Of a stretch of DNA of 12,185 nucleotides, positions 1 through 8,400 are shown piece by piece. The position numbers and the translations under genes are program-made. The stretch lies in the NCBI GenBank assembly GCA_903932385.1, contig CAIZGA010000001.1, positions 1-12,185 on the forward strand, given 5' to 3'. Each line of letters opens with the position of its first letter. The stretch's first letter is position 1. The notes below the pieces were generated by a model. That model searched no databases and had not been told where the DNA came from. It saw only the letters and a program-made list of their open reading frames with translations. This stretch comes from an uncultured Acidobacteriota bacterium. Its GTDB lineage: Bacteria; Acidobacteriota; Terriglobia; Terriglobales; Acidobacteriaceae.

Positions 1-409
1 CGTCGACGGTGTAGTTGGGCAGGCCGTCGCGACGCGGTGCGTCATGTTCGTGAACGACGAAGCGCGGATTGGAAGCGCAGGCGAGACGCGTCATGGCGAG
101 GCGGTCGGCGTAGGGCGAGAGCGATGCGGGATCCTTGAGCGGTTGCTGGCCGGCGGGTTCAAACCACACCTGGTCGAGCGAGAAGCGGTCAGCAGCAGCG
201 GCGGCGATTTGCAGATGGCCGAGATGGGGCGGGTCAAAACTGCCGCCGAAAAAAGCGACGCGAAAGGGAGGAGCTTCGCCGCCAGCTTTGGGACCGAAAG
301 CAGTTTCAAGACGCGCGGCGATGACCTTGGAGGTACGACGCCGTTTCGCCGACTTCAGTGAAGCGGATGGCGATGAATCCGGCGGCTGCGAGTTTGAAGA
401 CTTAGACAT
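1..409 (-). CDS. nadD: Nicotinate-nucleotide adenylyltransferase, partial (C-terminus beyond left edge)
   Basis: NadD transfers AMP from ATP to nicotinate mononucleotide, giving deamido-NAD in cytoplasmic NAD synthesis. The first 136 codons are present. The nucleotidyltransferase signature [12 protein letters not shown] lies at residues 55-66 (HxGH-type ATP site), and LPNYTVD at about 130-136 matches the conserved segment that in this family precedes the nicotinate-site region. The ATG at 407-409 is the only ATG, GTG or TTG in frame before the motif, so the start is well constrained. It leaves about 48 extra N-terminal residues, rich in Ser, Pro and Lys/Arg, where most family members begin only a few residues before the motif. 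The start overlaps the end of obg by 8 bases, so the two are probably one transcript with coupled translation. The identity is firm; the function of the extension is unknown. Confidence 0.94.
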   Translation of the reverse strand, partial: MSKSSNSQPPDSSPSASLKSAKRRRTSKVIAARLETAFGPKAGGEAPPFRVAFFGGSFDPPHLGHLQIAAAAADRFSLDQVWFEPAGQQPLKDPASLSPYADRLAMTRLACASNPRFVVHEHDAPRRDGLPNYTVD

Positions 410-1463
410 TGAAGGTGGATTCGGCAGCAGAGTCATCGTCGTGCAAATGAAGTTTGCGGTTCGCATCCACATGCGCGGCGATGGAGTATTTGAGTTCGTC
501 GATGCCTTCTCCTGTGGCGCTGGAGATGACGAAGAAGGGCAGCTTGCGGCGGCGGACATGGGTCTGCAGTTTTTTCAACTTCTCCGGATTGGCGGCATCG
601 GCCTTGGTGGCGACGACGAGCATGGGCTTGTCACTGAGTCCGTGGCCGAAGCTGGCGAGTTCTTCATTGATGGTCTTGAAGGCTTCGACGGGATCTTCTG
701 CGCCGCTGTCATCGGAAACATCCACCAGATGCACGAGGACGCTGGTGCGTTCGATGTGGCGGAGGAACTGAATGCCGAGTCCGGCACCGAGATGCGCGCC
801 TTCGATGAGGCCGGGCATATCTGCGATGACGAAGCTTTGTTCTTCCGGCCACTCGCCGATGGTGGCGACGCCGAGATTCGGCTCAAGAGTGGTGAAGGGA
901 TAGTTGGCAATTTTTGGACGAGCTGCCGAGAGTCGCGAAATGAGCGTGGATTTGCCGGCGTTGGGAAGACCAACGAGACCGACATCGGCGAGCAACTTGA
1001 GTTCGAGGCGGAGAAAACGTTCTTCTCCGGCGCGACCGAGTTCGTATTCGCGCGGGGCCTGATGGGTGGAAGTGGCGAAGTGTTGATTGCCGCGACCACC
1101 GCGTCCGCCGCGTGCAATAACGATGCGATCGTCGGGTCGGTGGAAATCGTGGATTAAATCCCCGGTGGTTTCATCGTAGACAAGAGTGCCTACGGGCACC
1201 TTGAGGACCTTGTCTTCGCCGGCAGAACCGGTGCAGTTGGAACCCATGCCATGCTCGCCGCGACCAGCTTTGTGTTCGGGGTAGAACCTGAAATGAATCA
1301 ACGTGTTATGGCGCTGGCTCGACTCCATGACGATGTCGCCGCCATGGCCGCCGTCGCCGCCGGAAGGGCCGCCGCGGGGGACAAATTTCTCGCGCCGGAA
1401 GGCCATGCATCCATTGCCACCGTCGCCAGCTTTTACTCGAATTTTAACTTCGTCCAGGAACAT
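402..1463 (-). CDS. obg: Obg-family ribosome-assembly GTPase
   Basis: Obg (CgtA) is an essential cytoplasmic GTPase that acts in late assembly of the large ribosomal subunit and is linked to the stringent response. The 353-residue protein has the full family layout. A glycine-rich Obg fold spans about 1-158 ([27 protein letters not shown]). The G domain has a P-loop GLPNAGKST at 165-173, switch I PFTTLEPN at 189-196, DMPG at 215-218, TKAD at 286-289 (TKxD in place of the commoner NKxD) and SSATGEG at 314-320. After about residue 335 only a short acidic tail remains, so the OCT domain found in some Obg proteins is absent. The N-terminus [16 protein letters not shown] matches the usual family start. 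The ribosome binding site is a weak AAGAAG-type purine run. nadD follows with an 8-base overlap. The usual partners rplU and rpmA are not upstream here. Confidence 0.97.
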   Translation of the reverse strand: MFLDEVKIRVKAGDGGNGCMAFRREKFVPRGGPSGGDGGHGGDIVMESSQRHNTLIHFRFYPEHKAGRGEHGMGSNCTGSAGEDKVLKVPVGTLVYDETTGDLIHDFHRPDDRIVIARGGRGGRGNQHFATSTHQAPREYELGRAGEERFLRLELKLLADVGLVGLPNAGKSTLISRLSAARPKIANYPFTTLEPNLGVATIGEWPEEQSFVIADMPGLIEGAHLGAGLGIQFLRHIERTSVLVHLVDVSDDSGAEDPVEAFKTINEELASFGHGLSDKPMLVVATKADAANPEKLKKLQTHVRRRKLPFFVISSATGEGIDELKYSIAAHVDANRKLHLHDDDSAAESTFNV

Positions 1464-1814
1464 TTTCTTCTTGTTGTAAGTGTACCGGACAGGCTAGGCT
1501 TATGTATGAACCCCTGACCGCAACAAATGAGTATTTAACGCCCATCAAGAATATGGGTGCAGGGATTTTCTCTTTCCGACGACAGGCAGCCAGAAACTTG
1601 GCGCTGGATTGTTGAGTTAGAGTACAGGCTCGATTCATTCAAAAGTAACAATCCTGTGGTCGAATTCATCTATGGCGTTTGATTGAAGACCAACGAACAG
1701 CCGGTAAGAATTTAAAGACAACAAAGCAGATTGTGCAGGTAAGAGCAGAAGTGTTTCAACCGGGACCAAGAGGAAAGATTCAAATGGCCTGGAATGAAAC
1801 AGAACGGTCTGCCA

Positions 1815-1828
1815 TATTGCCGGCAATA
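1815..1828. promoter_or_regulatory. Perfect 14-bp palindrome, possible operator
   Basis: TATTGCCGGCAATA is identical to its own reverse complement. It ends 37 bases before the receptor start codon, a place suited to a dimeric repressor or activator. The symmetry is seen directly; the regulatory role is inference. About one 14-base palindrome is expected by chance in a window this long, so position is the main argument. Confidence 0.3.
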
Positions 1829-1847
1829 ACAGAGTGTTTTAATTAAC

Positions 1848-1853
1848 GAGGAG
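1848..1853 (+). promoter_or_regulatory. Ribosome binding site of the first receptor gene
   Basis: GAGGAG lies 12 bases before the ATG at 1866. The match to the Shine-Dalgarno core is strong, though the spacing is on the long side. It supports this start, which also gives a clean signal peptide. Confidence 0.6.
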
Positions 1854-1865
1854 AGCCAAAATAAC

Positions 1866-4800
1866 ATGATCATTCAAAGACATGTAAAACGGTTGGCGTT
1901 CGCCGTAGTGTTGATGCTGGTAGCAGCATTGGCAATACCGGCAATGGCACAAACCAGCACCCAGGGATCCATTACAGGAACCGTGTTTGACAACTCCGGC
2001 GCAGTGATACCGAATGCGACCGTGAAGATTATCAACGATGGAACCAATGCAAGCTCAACAGTCACCAGCGACGGTAGCGGTTTCTTCAAGGCACCGCTGG
2101 TTGACCCGGGTGTCTACACCGTGACGGTGACGGCCACCGGTTTCGAGAAGTTCATTGCAAACAAGGTGACCGTACAGGTCGGCCAGATTACCGAACTGCA
2201 GCCAAAGCTGAGCGCCGGCGCAGCCACCACCGTGGTGCAGGTAACGGCATCGGCCCCGGTTCTGAACTTTGAGTCGCCCGATTTGCAGAGCAACATGAAC
2301 GCAAAAGCGGTCAATGACATTCCAATCGCCAACCGCCGCTGGTCCGCACTTTCGCTGACCACACCCGGTGTGGTGGCAGACTCCAGCGGTTTCGGTCTGA
2401 TCAGCGTTCGCGGCATGAGCACGCTGCTGAACGTGGTGCTGATTGACGGCGCCGACGACAACCAGGCGTTCTTCTCTGAAGAGCGTGGCCGTACGCGTGA
2501 AGGATATTCGACTTCGCCCAACGCAGTTCACGAATTTGAAGTGAACGAAGGCACCTACACGGCACAGTATGGCCGCGCAGCCGGTGCCGTCATCAACTCC
2601 ATCACCAACAGCGGCAGCAACCAGTTGCACGGTTCGGTCATCTTTCAGGATTTGGATCGTGGCTTCGGTGCGTTTGATCCTGGTTCTGTGAGCCCGACCG
2701 GCGCGCCGTTGAAGCCGAAGGACCTGCGTAAGATTTACGGCTTCTCCGTTGGCGGAGCCATCTTCAAGGACAAACTCTTCTGGTACTACACCTATGACCA
2801 GTTGACGCACATCAATCCGGGCATCGCCAAGGCGAAGAGCTACGGTTCTGCCGCCACGGTTGGCAGCTTCCTGGAACAGCCGGATGCGTCGGTGACAGGT
2901 TGCAGCACGTCGACCGGTTACCTGAGCTCCACCGGCAACACGCACCAGACGCTGGATGGTTATATCTGCACTATGGCAGCCCGCCTGAACAACACGTATG
3001 CCAACGAAGTGACGTATTACAACAGCGGCATTACAGCATTGACAACCGATCTGGGTACGGTGCAGCGCGCCGGCTTCCAGGAAATCAACACTCCGAAGCT
3101 GGACTGGCAGATCAACAACAAGAACCGCGCCAGCTTCCTCTTCCACCGTTTGCGTTGGGACGCGCCGGGTGACGTGCAAACTGCAACCAGCGCCACCTAC
3201 TCCGTGGATGCTTTCGGTAATGACTTCGTCAAACTGGATTACGGCGTCGTGAAACTGGAAAGCCAGCTGACCAGCAAGATCAGCAACGAAGTTCTGTACC
3301 AGTACGGACGCGAGCTGAACGACGAAGGCCAGCAGCCGTACTCGGCATACACCAAGAACAACCTGGTGGCCCCGAACGGCCCGACCATCCTGGGCGGCCT
3401 GAGCAATATTGCAGGCGGCACGGTGCCGTACATCGGTCTGGACACGTCGATCGGCTTCAACCTGGGATCGCCGTACTACTCTTACCGCATCCAGTATCCT
3501 GACGAACGCAAGTGGCAGATTGGCGATACGGTTTTCTATTCGCTGGGCAACCACACGCTGCGCTTCGGTGCGGACATGGTGCACAACTATGACCAGCTGC
3601 AGCAGAAGCCGTACTACTTCGGCTCCTACACCTATGCCAACCTGCCGAACTACCTGACGGACCTTGCCACCAAGGGCGGCTCACCGACCTGCTCCAGCAA
3701 CGGTGCGGCAGGTACAGCAAGCGCCTCCGGCGTAGGCACCTACCAGTGCTACAGCTCGGCGACACAGGACTTCGGCGCCAGCTACTACAACATCGCAACG
3801 ATGGACTATGCCGGTTTTGTGCAGGACAACTGGAAGATGACTCCTCGGTTCACGATGGAACTCGGTCTGCGGTATGACTACGAGTCTCTACCGGCACCGC
3901 AGGCAAACCTGACGACGGCTGTGGGATCGTTTGTTCCCTATACCGGTCTGACGAACGTACCGAATGACAAGACGAACTTTGGACCGCGCTTTGGTTTTGC
4001 GTGGGACGTGTTCGGAACCGGCAAGACAGTGCTGCGTGCAGGCTATGGTCTGTACTATGGCCGCATCCTGAACGGAACGCTGGCGATTGCTCAGTTTGGC
4101 TCGGGCAGCCCGAACGGACAGTATGCACTGGCGAGCACATCGCCGGGCGCAACGGGCGCACCAGTTTTCCCGAACCCGTTTGCGGCAGGCGGAGCTTCCA
4201 AGCCGTCGTCGTTCTACTACGCGCCGAACTTCCACAATCCGTCCGTGGATGAGTTCTCTGCACAGTTGCAGCAGAGCATCGGCAAGGGAACGTTCTGGCA
4301 GATGAGCTATGTGGGCTCGTTGGGCCGCCAGTTGCCGAACTTCCTGGACACGAACCTGGCACCGCCGCAGGATTCAACGACGATTACCGTAATTGCCCCG
4401 GCGACCGGTTCAACCGGGCCGCTGGCAGTTGGTTCAACCTTCACCGTGCCGGTATTCGGTACCTGCGTGTTGAACACGACGACCTGCCTGAACCCGACCG
4501 GATACCTGAACACAAACTTCACGAACATCACGGAAATCATCAGCAACATCAACTCCAGCTATAACGCGCTGGTGGGTGAAATCCAGAACCGTTCGATCCA
4601 CAACCTGCAGTTCGACTTCAACTACACCTGGGCGCACGCTCTGGATTACAACCAGAACGCGAGCTCGACGACCTCCACCAACAACTGGCTGAACCCGTAC
4701 TCTGCGGCACACCAGAACTATGGCGTATCGCAGTTCAACGTCGGCAACCGCTTCGTGGGATATGTTCTGTACACCTTCCCGACAGCGCCCGGCAGCCAGT

Positions 4801-5297
4801 GGGTGAAGTACCTGACCGGTGGTTGGAGCGTGAACGACAGCTTCCAGGCGCAGAACGGTCTGCCGTACTCGGCGCAGATCAATACTGGCAAGGTGCTGGG
4901 CAACACCAGCGCCACACAGAGCGCGTTGAACTCGGGCACGTGGACCGGCGCACCGAGCGTCTTCTACATTCCGCCGATCGGCCTGAACACCTATCAGGTT
5001 CCGCGCGCGATTGTGGATGATTTCCGTCTGCAGAAGGAATTCACCTTTGCCGAGAAGTACAACCTGCAGTTGTATGCTGACTTGTACAACGCGGCCAACA
5101 AACAGAACTTCAGCACCTCCGACATCAATGCGAATGCGTATACCATGACGCCTTCGACGACGTCGAACACCGCAACCATGGTCTTCCTGCCCAGCACGGC
5201 ACCGGGCGTTGGCTTTGGTTCGCACGGCACCTCGAATGACAGCGGATTCCTTTATATTCCGCGTGAAATTCAGATCAGTGCCCGCCTGAAGTTCTAA
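1866..5297 (+). CDS. TonB-dependent receptor-like outer membrane protein with carboxypeptidase-regulatory-like domain (copy 1)
   Basis: This 1143-residue protein is a probable outer-membrane receptor or transporter of the Oar-like type common in Acidobacteriota; its substrate cannot be read from the sequence. Residues 1-28 are a signal peptide (KR, a hydrophobic core, cleavage at AMA|QT). Residues about 33-115 are a carboxypeptidase-regulatory-like beta-sandwich (GSITGTVFDNSGAVIPNATV, then GVYTVTVTATGFE). About 135-255 resemble a plug domain (ISVRG, then IDGADDNQ, then AGAVINSITNSG). The rest is alternating Tyr/Asn/aromatic sequence of barrel type ending ISARLKF, with the terminal Phe usual for outer-membrane barrels. 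No TonB box is evident. The six cysteines fall in three close pairs (346/368, 609/628, 867/874), probably in surface loops. Codon use is strongly biased: all 17 Asn codons in 4500-4752 are AAC, suggesting high expression. It has its own terminator downstream. Confidence 0.93.
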   Translation: MIIQRHVKRLAFAVVLMLVAALAIPAMAQTSTQGSITGTVFDNSGAVIPNATVKIINDGTNASSTVTSDGSGFFKAPLVDPGVYTVTVTATGFEKFIANKVTVQVGQITELQPKLSAGAATTVVQVTASAPVLNFESPDLQSNMNAKAVNDIPIANRRWSALSLTTPGVVADSSGFGLISVRGMSTLLNVVLIDGADDNQAFFSEERGRTREGYSTSPNAVHEFEVNEGTYTAQYGRAAGAVINSITNSGSNQLHGSVIFQDLDRGFGAFDPGSVSPTGAPLKPKDLRKIYGFSVGGAIFKDKLFWYYTYDQLTHINPGIAKAKSYGSAATVGSFLEQPDASVTGCSTSTGYLSSTGNTHQTLDGYICTMAARLNNTYANEVTYYNSGITALTTDLGTVQRAGFQEINTPKLDWQINNKNRASFLFHRLRWDAPGDVQTATSATYSVDAFGNDFVKLDYGVVKLESQLTSKISNEVLYQYGRELNDEGQQPYSAYTKNNLVAPNGPTILGGLSNIAGGTVPYIGLDTSIGFNLGSPYYSYRIQYPDERKWQIGDTVFYSLGNHTLRFGADMVHNYDQLQQKPYYFGSYTYANLPNYLTDLATKGGSPTCSSNGAAGTASASGVGTYQCYSSATQDFGASYYNIATMDYAGFVQDNWKMTPRFTMELGLRYDYESLPAPQANLTTAVGSFVPYTGLTNVPNDKTNFGPRFGFAWDVFGTGKTVLRAGYGLYYGRILNGTLAIAQFGSGSPNGQYALASTSPGATGAPVFPNPFAAGGASKPSSFYYAPNFHNPSVDEFSAQLQQSIGKGTFWQMSYVGSLGRQLPNFLDTNLAPPQDSTTITVIAPATGSTGPLAVGSTFTVPVFGTCVLNTTTCLNPTGYLNTNFTNITEIISNINSSYNALVGEIQNRSIHNLQFDFNYTWAHALDYNQNASSTTSTNNWLNPYSAAHQNYGVSQFNVGNRFVGYVLYTFPTAPGSQWVKYLTGGWSVNDSFQAQNGLPYSAQINTGKVLGNTSATQSALNSGTWTGAPSVFYIPPIGLNTYQVPRAIVDDFRLQKEFTFAEKYNLQLYADLYNAANKQNFSTSDINANAYTMTPSTTSNTATMVFLPSTAPGVGFGSHGTSNDSGFLYIPREIQISARLKF

Positions 5298-5315
5298 GGC
5301 GATAGCAACAGGATT

Positions 5316-5350
5316 GAAGGCGACGGCTTCGGCTGTCGCCTTTGATTTTT
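5316..5350 (+). terminator. Intrinsic terminator after the first receptor gene
   Basis: An 11-bp stem (5317-5327 with 5332-5342, one G-U pair) closes on the very stable C(UUCG)G tetraloop at 5328-5331 and is followed by TTTGATTTTT. It begins 19 bases after the receptor stop codon. This should end most transcription from the first receptor and separate its expression from the second. Confidence 0.85.
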
Positions 5351-5489
5351 AAGACGGTACTTCGGATTGCGGAGTTCTTAAGACTGTAAATTCGCAGCTT
5401 CCCAATTCGGGAAATCCGCGATACCCTTCGAGCATCCCATAGATTCAATTCCAAACAGGGTCGCAAGCCTTGTGCAGCCGAGTGCGCCG

Positions 5490-8400
5490 ATGTTGAGCAA
5501 GAAAGTGGCGATGAAGCGGTTCGTGTGCCTCGGCATGGCAGCGCTTTGTTGCGCCTTGATTTGCTGCCCCTTGATTTGTTGCGCTTGTAGCGCGCAGGCA
5601 GAGGTGCGTCGCGGCGGCAAGGGGAAGGTGCAGGCGGGGCTGTGCGTGGCGGCGATGGACGAGAGCGGCCATGCGATTGCGCTGGCGCAGGTGGAGATTG
5701 TGGGCGATGGGAGTGCGGCCCAGGCGCAGACCCGTTCCAATGGCGAGTGCGCGCGGTTTGAATTGCAGCCCGGCCGATATTCCGTGACGGTGACAGCGGC
5801 GGGCTATTCCGCGAACAGTGAAAAAAATATTTTGGTAAGGAAAAATGTTTTGACGCCAGTGGTGGTGCCTCTGGTGGCCAACGAACGCGTGGCATTGCTG
5901 GCGGGAGTGGAGGCGGAACATCTTGCCGGGCAGGAGCTGCCGGTGGAGTCGCGTGATGTGGAGGGATATTTGCCACTGACGGCGACGGTGAATCTGGTGC
6001 CGGATGTGGGACGGAATCCGGAGCAGGATACGGGCGAGTGGCTGAGTGTGCGCGGGTTGGCGCAGACAACCGGAGGCCTGCAGCTGGATGGCATGAACTA
6101 CAGCCGCGCGCTGGACGGCAACGGGCGCGGCAGCGGGCAAGCTGCGGCGGGTGCGTTGGGATTTTCCAGCGAAGCGGTGCGAGAGTTTGCGTGGAATGGC
6201 GGGAGCTACTCTGCGCGCAGCGGTGCGATGCCGGGCGCGGTGGTGAATGCGTTGCAGCGGCGGAGTGTGCTGGATGCCGGGCCGGTGCATGGCAAGTTGT
6301 TTTTGTTTGCGCGGTCGAATGTGTTGGATGCGATGAATCCCTACAGCTTGGCGACGAGCTACAACGCGACGACGGAAACGGTGAGTGAGAGCGTGGTGAA
6401 GCCGGAAGATTTGCGGCTGCAGTGGGGCGCGGCGATGGAAGGCGAGTTGAGGCATGGTCGCGCGGACTGGTCGCTGGTGTACGACCAGATGTATCGAAAT
6501 TTTCCACTGGTGTCGGCACCGTCGAGCGCGACATTTTTTTCGCTGACGACGAGCCAGGTGGCGGTGCTGGCGAATCGTGGAGTGACGGCGCAGCAGACGG
6601 CGAAAGCGATGCAGTATCTGGCGGGAGAGACGGGTGAGTCTCCGCGTGAGCAGAAGCAGTGGAACGTGATGCCGCGGCTGGGATGGCAGTGGGGTGAGCG
6701 GGAACGCTTCAGCGTGGAAGGCAACGTATTGCGTACGAATGGGCCGGCGAGCGGGATGGGAAGCCCGGTGGTTTCGCGAGCGGCGGACAGCATTGGAACG
6801 AGCACGCTGGGGATTGAGTCGGGCGCGATGCGTTGGGTGCATTTTGTTACGGAGAATGCAGCGAATGAATTTCGTGGGGCGTATTCGCACGAGCTGGTGC
6901 AGGAGTTTGCCGCAGTGAATGCGGGGCCGCAGGTGACGATGGGTGTGGGCGGATTGACGCTGGGCACGGCGAGTTATCTGCCGAGGTCGGCGTATCCGGA
7001 AGAGTTTGCGATGCAACTGGCGGACACGCTGACGTGGGTGCATGGAAAGCATACGGTGAGTGCGGGCGGGGAGTGGACGCGGAGCGAAGAGAAAATCAAT
7101 CAGCTGCGATACAGCAATGGCGCATACAGCTACAACAGCATTGTGGATTGGATTTCAGATTTCACCTACAACCATCAAACCTATATGAGCGGCACGGCGG
7201 CGGCCGATGGCGTTTGCAATGGCAGCGGTGGGCCGGCACCGCCGGGTACTACAACTCACTATGAGTGCTTCTCGCGATACACGCAGGGCTTTGGCGCGCA
7301 GCGATTGGAGTTCGACACGCGCGACATGGCAGGGTATGCGGAGGATGCGTGGAAGGTGCATCCGCGGCTGAGTGTGACGGCGGGTGTGCGGTATGAATAC
7401 GAACAACTACCGAGTCCGCAACTGCCGAATGCGACGCTGGATGCGGCGTTTGTGGGGAGCGGGTCGACGAGTGTTTACGCGGAGACGCGGAACAATGCTG
7501 GGCCGAGGGTGGGTGTGGCGTGGGACGCCTTTGGCAGGGGACGCGGAACGGTGCGCGCGGGGTACGGCGTCTTCTTTGGTCGCGTGCTGGACAACACGCT
7601 GGAAACGGCGCTGCAGAACACTGGATTACCGACCTGCGATGGCAGCACTGCGGAGCATTGCCAGCTGGGCGTAAGCGCAACGGTGATTGATACGCTGGGC
7701 GGCTATCCGAATATATTTCCGAATTATGCGGCGACGGCGGGGATTGCTCCTTCGAAATACAACCGCAGTGTTTTGATGGGCGCGCATTTTCATACACCGG
7801 TGATTCAGCAGGGCGAGTTAAATGTTGAACACGAGCTGGGACGATGGATGACGCTGAGCGGGACGTACCTGGTGAGCCTGAGCCGCGAGCTGCCGAACAT
7901 GGTGGACGTGAATATTGCTGCGGCCCCGTCCACGGGAACATTTGTGTTGCAGGGTGCGCCGCCGAATGGGGCAAAAGGAACATATAGTGGCGAGAATTTT
8001 GTAGTGCCGTATTACCAGACGCGAGTGAATTCGAATTACGGGCCGGTGAGTGCGCTTGTCTCGAATATCAACGGATATTACGACGCGATGGTGGTGGAGG
8101 CTACGCGGCAGCTGCGGCATGGGATTGGATTTGACGCGCACTGGACCTGGTCGAAGGCGGTGGATTACGGACAGACGGTAGGCGGGTTGGGCGTGGCGAC
8201 GGGCGCGAGCAACGACAATCAATTTGATCCGTATGCGATTGGGTATGACCGCGGGTTGTCGAGCTTCAACGTGCCGCACAAGCTGGTGGTGGCCATCGAT
8301 GCCGAACCGCGTTGGCGTGTAGAGGGGCATCGAGTGCGCAACCTGGTGAATGGCTGGCAGTGGACGCCGTTACTGGTGGAGCAGAGCGGCTATGCGTACA

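Larger units (their letters stand above)
1464..1865. other. Divergent intergenic region between obg and the first receptor gene
   Basis: This 402-base stretch separates the minus-strand obg from the plus-strand receptor and must hold both promoters unless one lies further away. It is visibly richer in A and T than the flanking genes. I see no tRNA, no convincing small gene and no long repeat. Short minus-strand reading frames here (63-64 codons) lack a recognisable domain and a good ribosome binding site. The notable element is the 14-base palindrome at 1815-1828. On the plus strand, TTGAAG at 1683-1688 followed 17 bases later by AAGAAT at 1706-1711 is a poor sigma-70-like candidate. I cannot assign either promoter with confidence. 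Confidence 0.6.

Noticed and set aside
135..1157. Plus-strand 340-codon frame opposite obg and nadD
   Set aside because: Both minus-strand genes have diagnostic motifs; this frame has none.
1444..1826. Short minus-strand frames of 63-64 codons in the obg upstream region
   Set aside because: No domain, no good ribosome binding site, and not in the obg frame, so not an N-terminal extension of it.
1817..1845. TTGCCG and TTTAAT/TAATTA as a promoter for the first receptor
   Set aside because: Spacing is 15 for the better -10 match, and transcription would start at or inside the ribosome binding site.
2055..3584. Long minus-strand open frame (509 codons) opposite the first receptor
   Set aside because: It is Arg/Val/Gln-rich without a recognisable domain and is the mirror of a strongly codon-biased gene with clear signal, plug and barrel features. 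A by-product of codon bias.
5275..7052. Two long minus-strand open frames opposite the second receptor (419 and 535 codons)
   Set aside because: Composition is extreme (Ser/Pro or Arg/His runs), no domain is visible, and they overlap each other and a well-supported gene.
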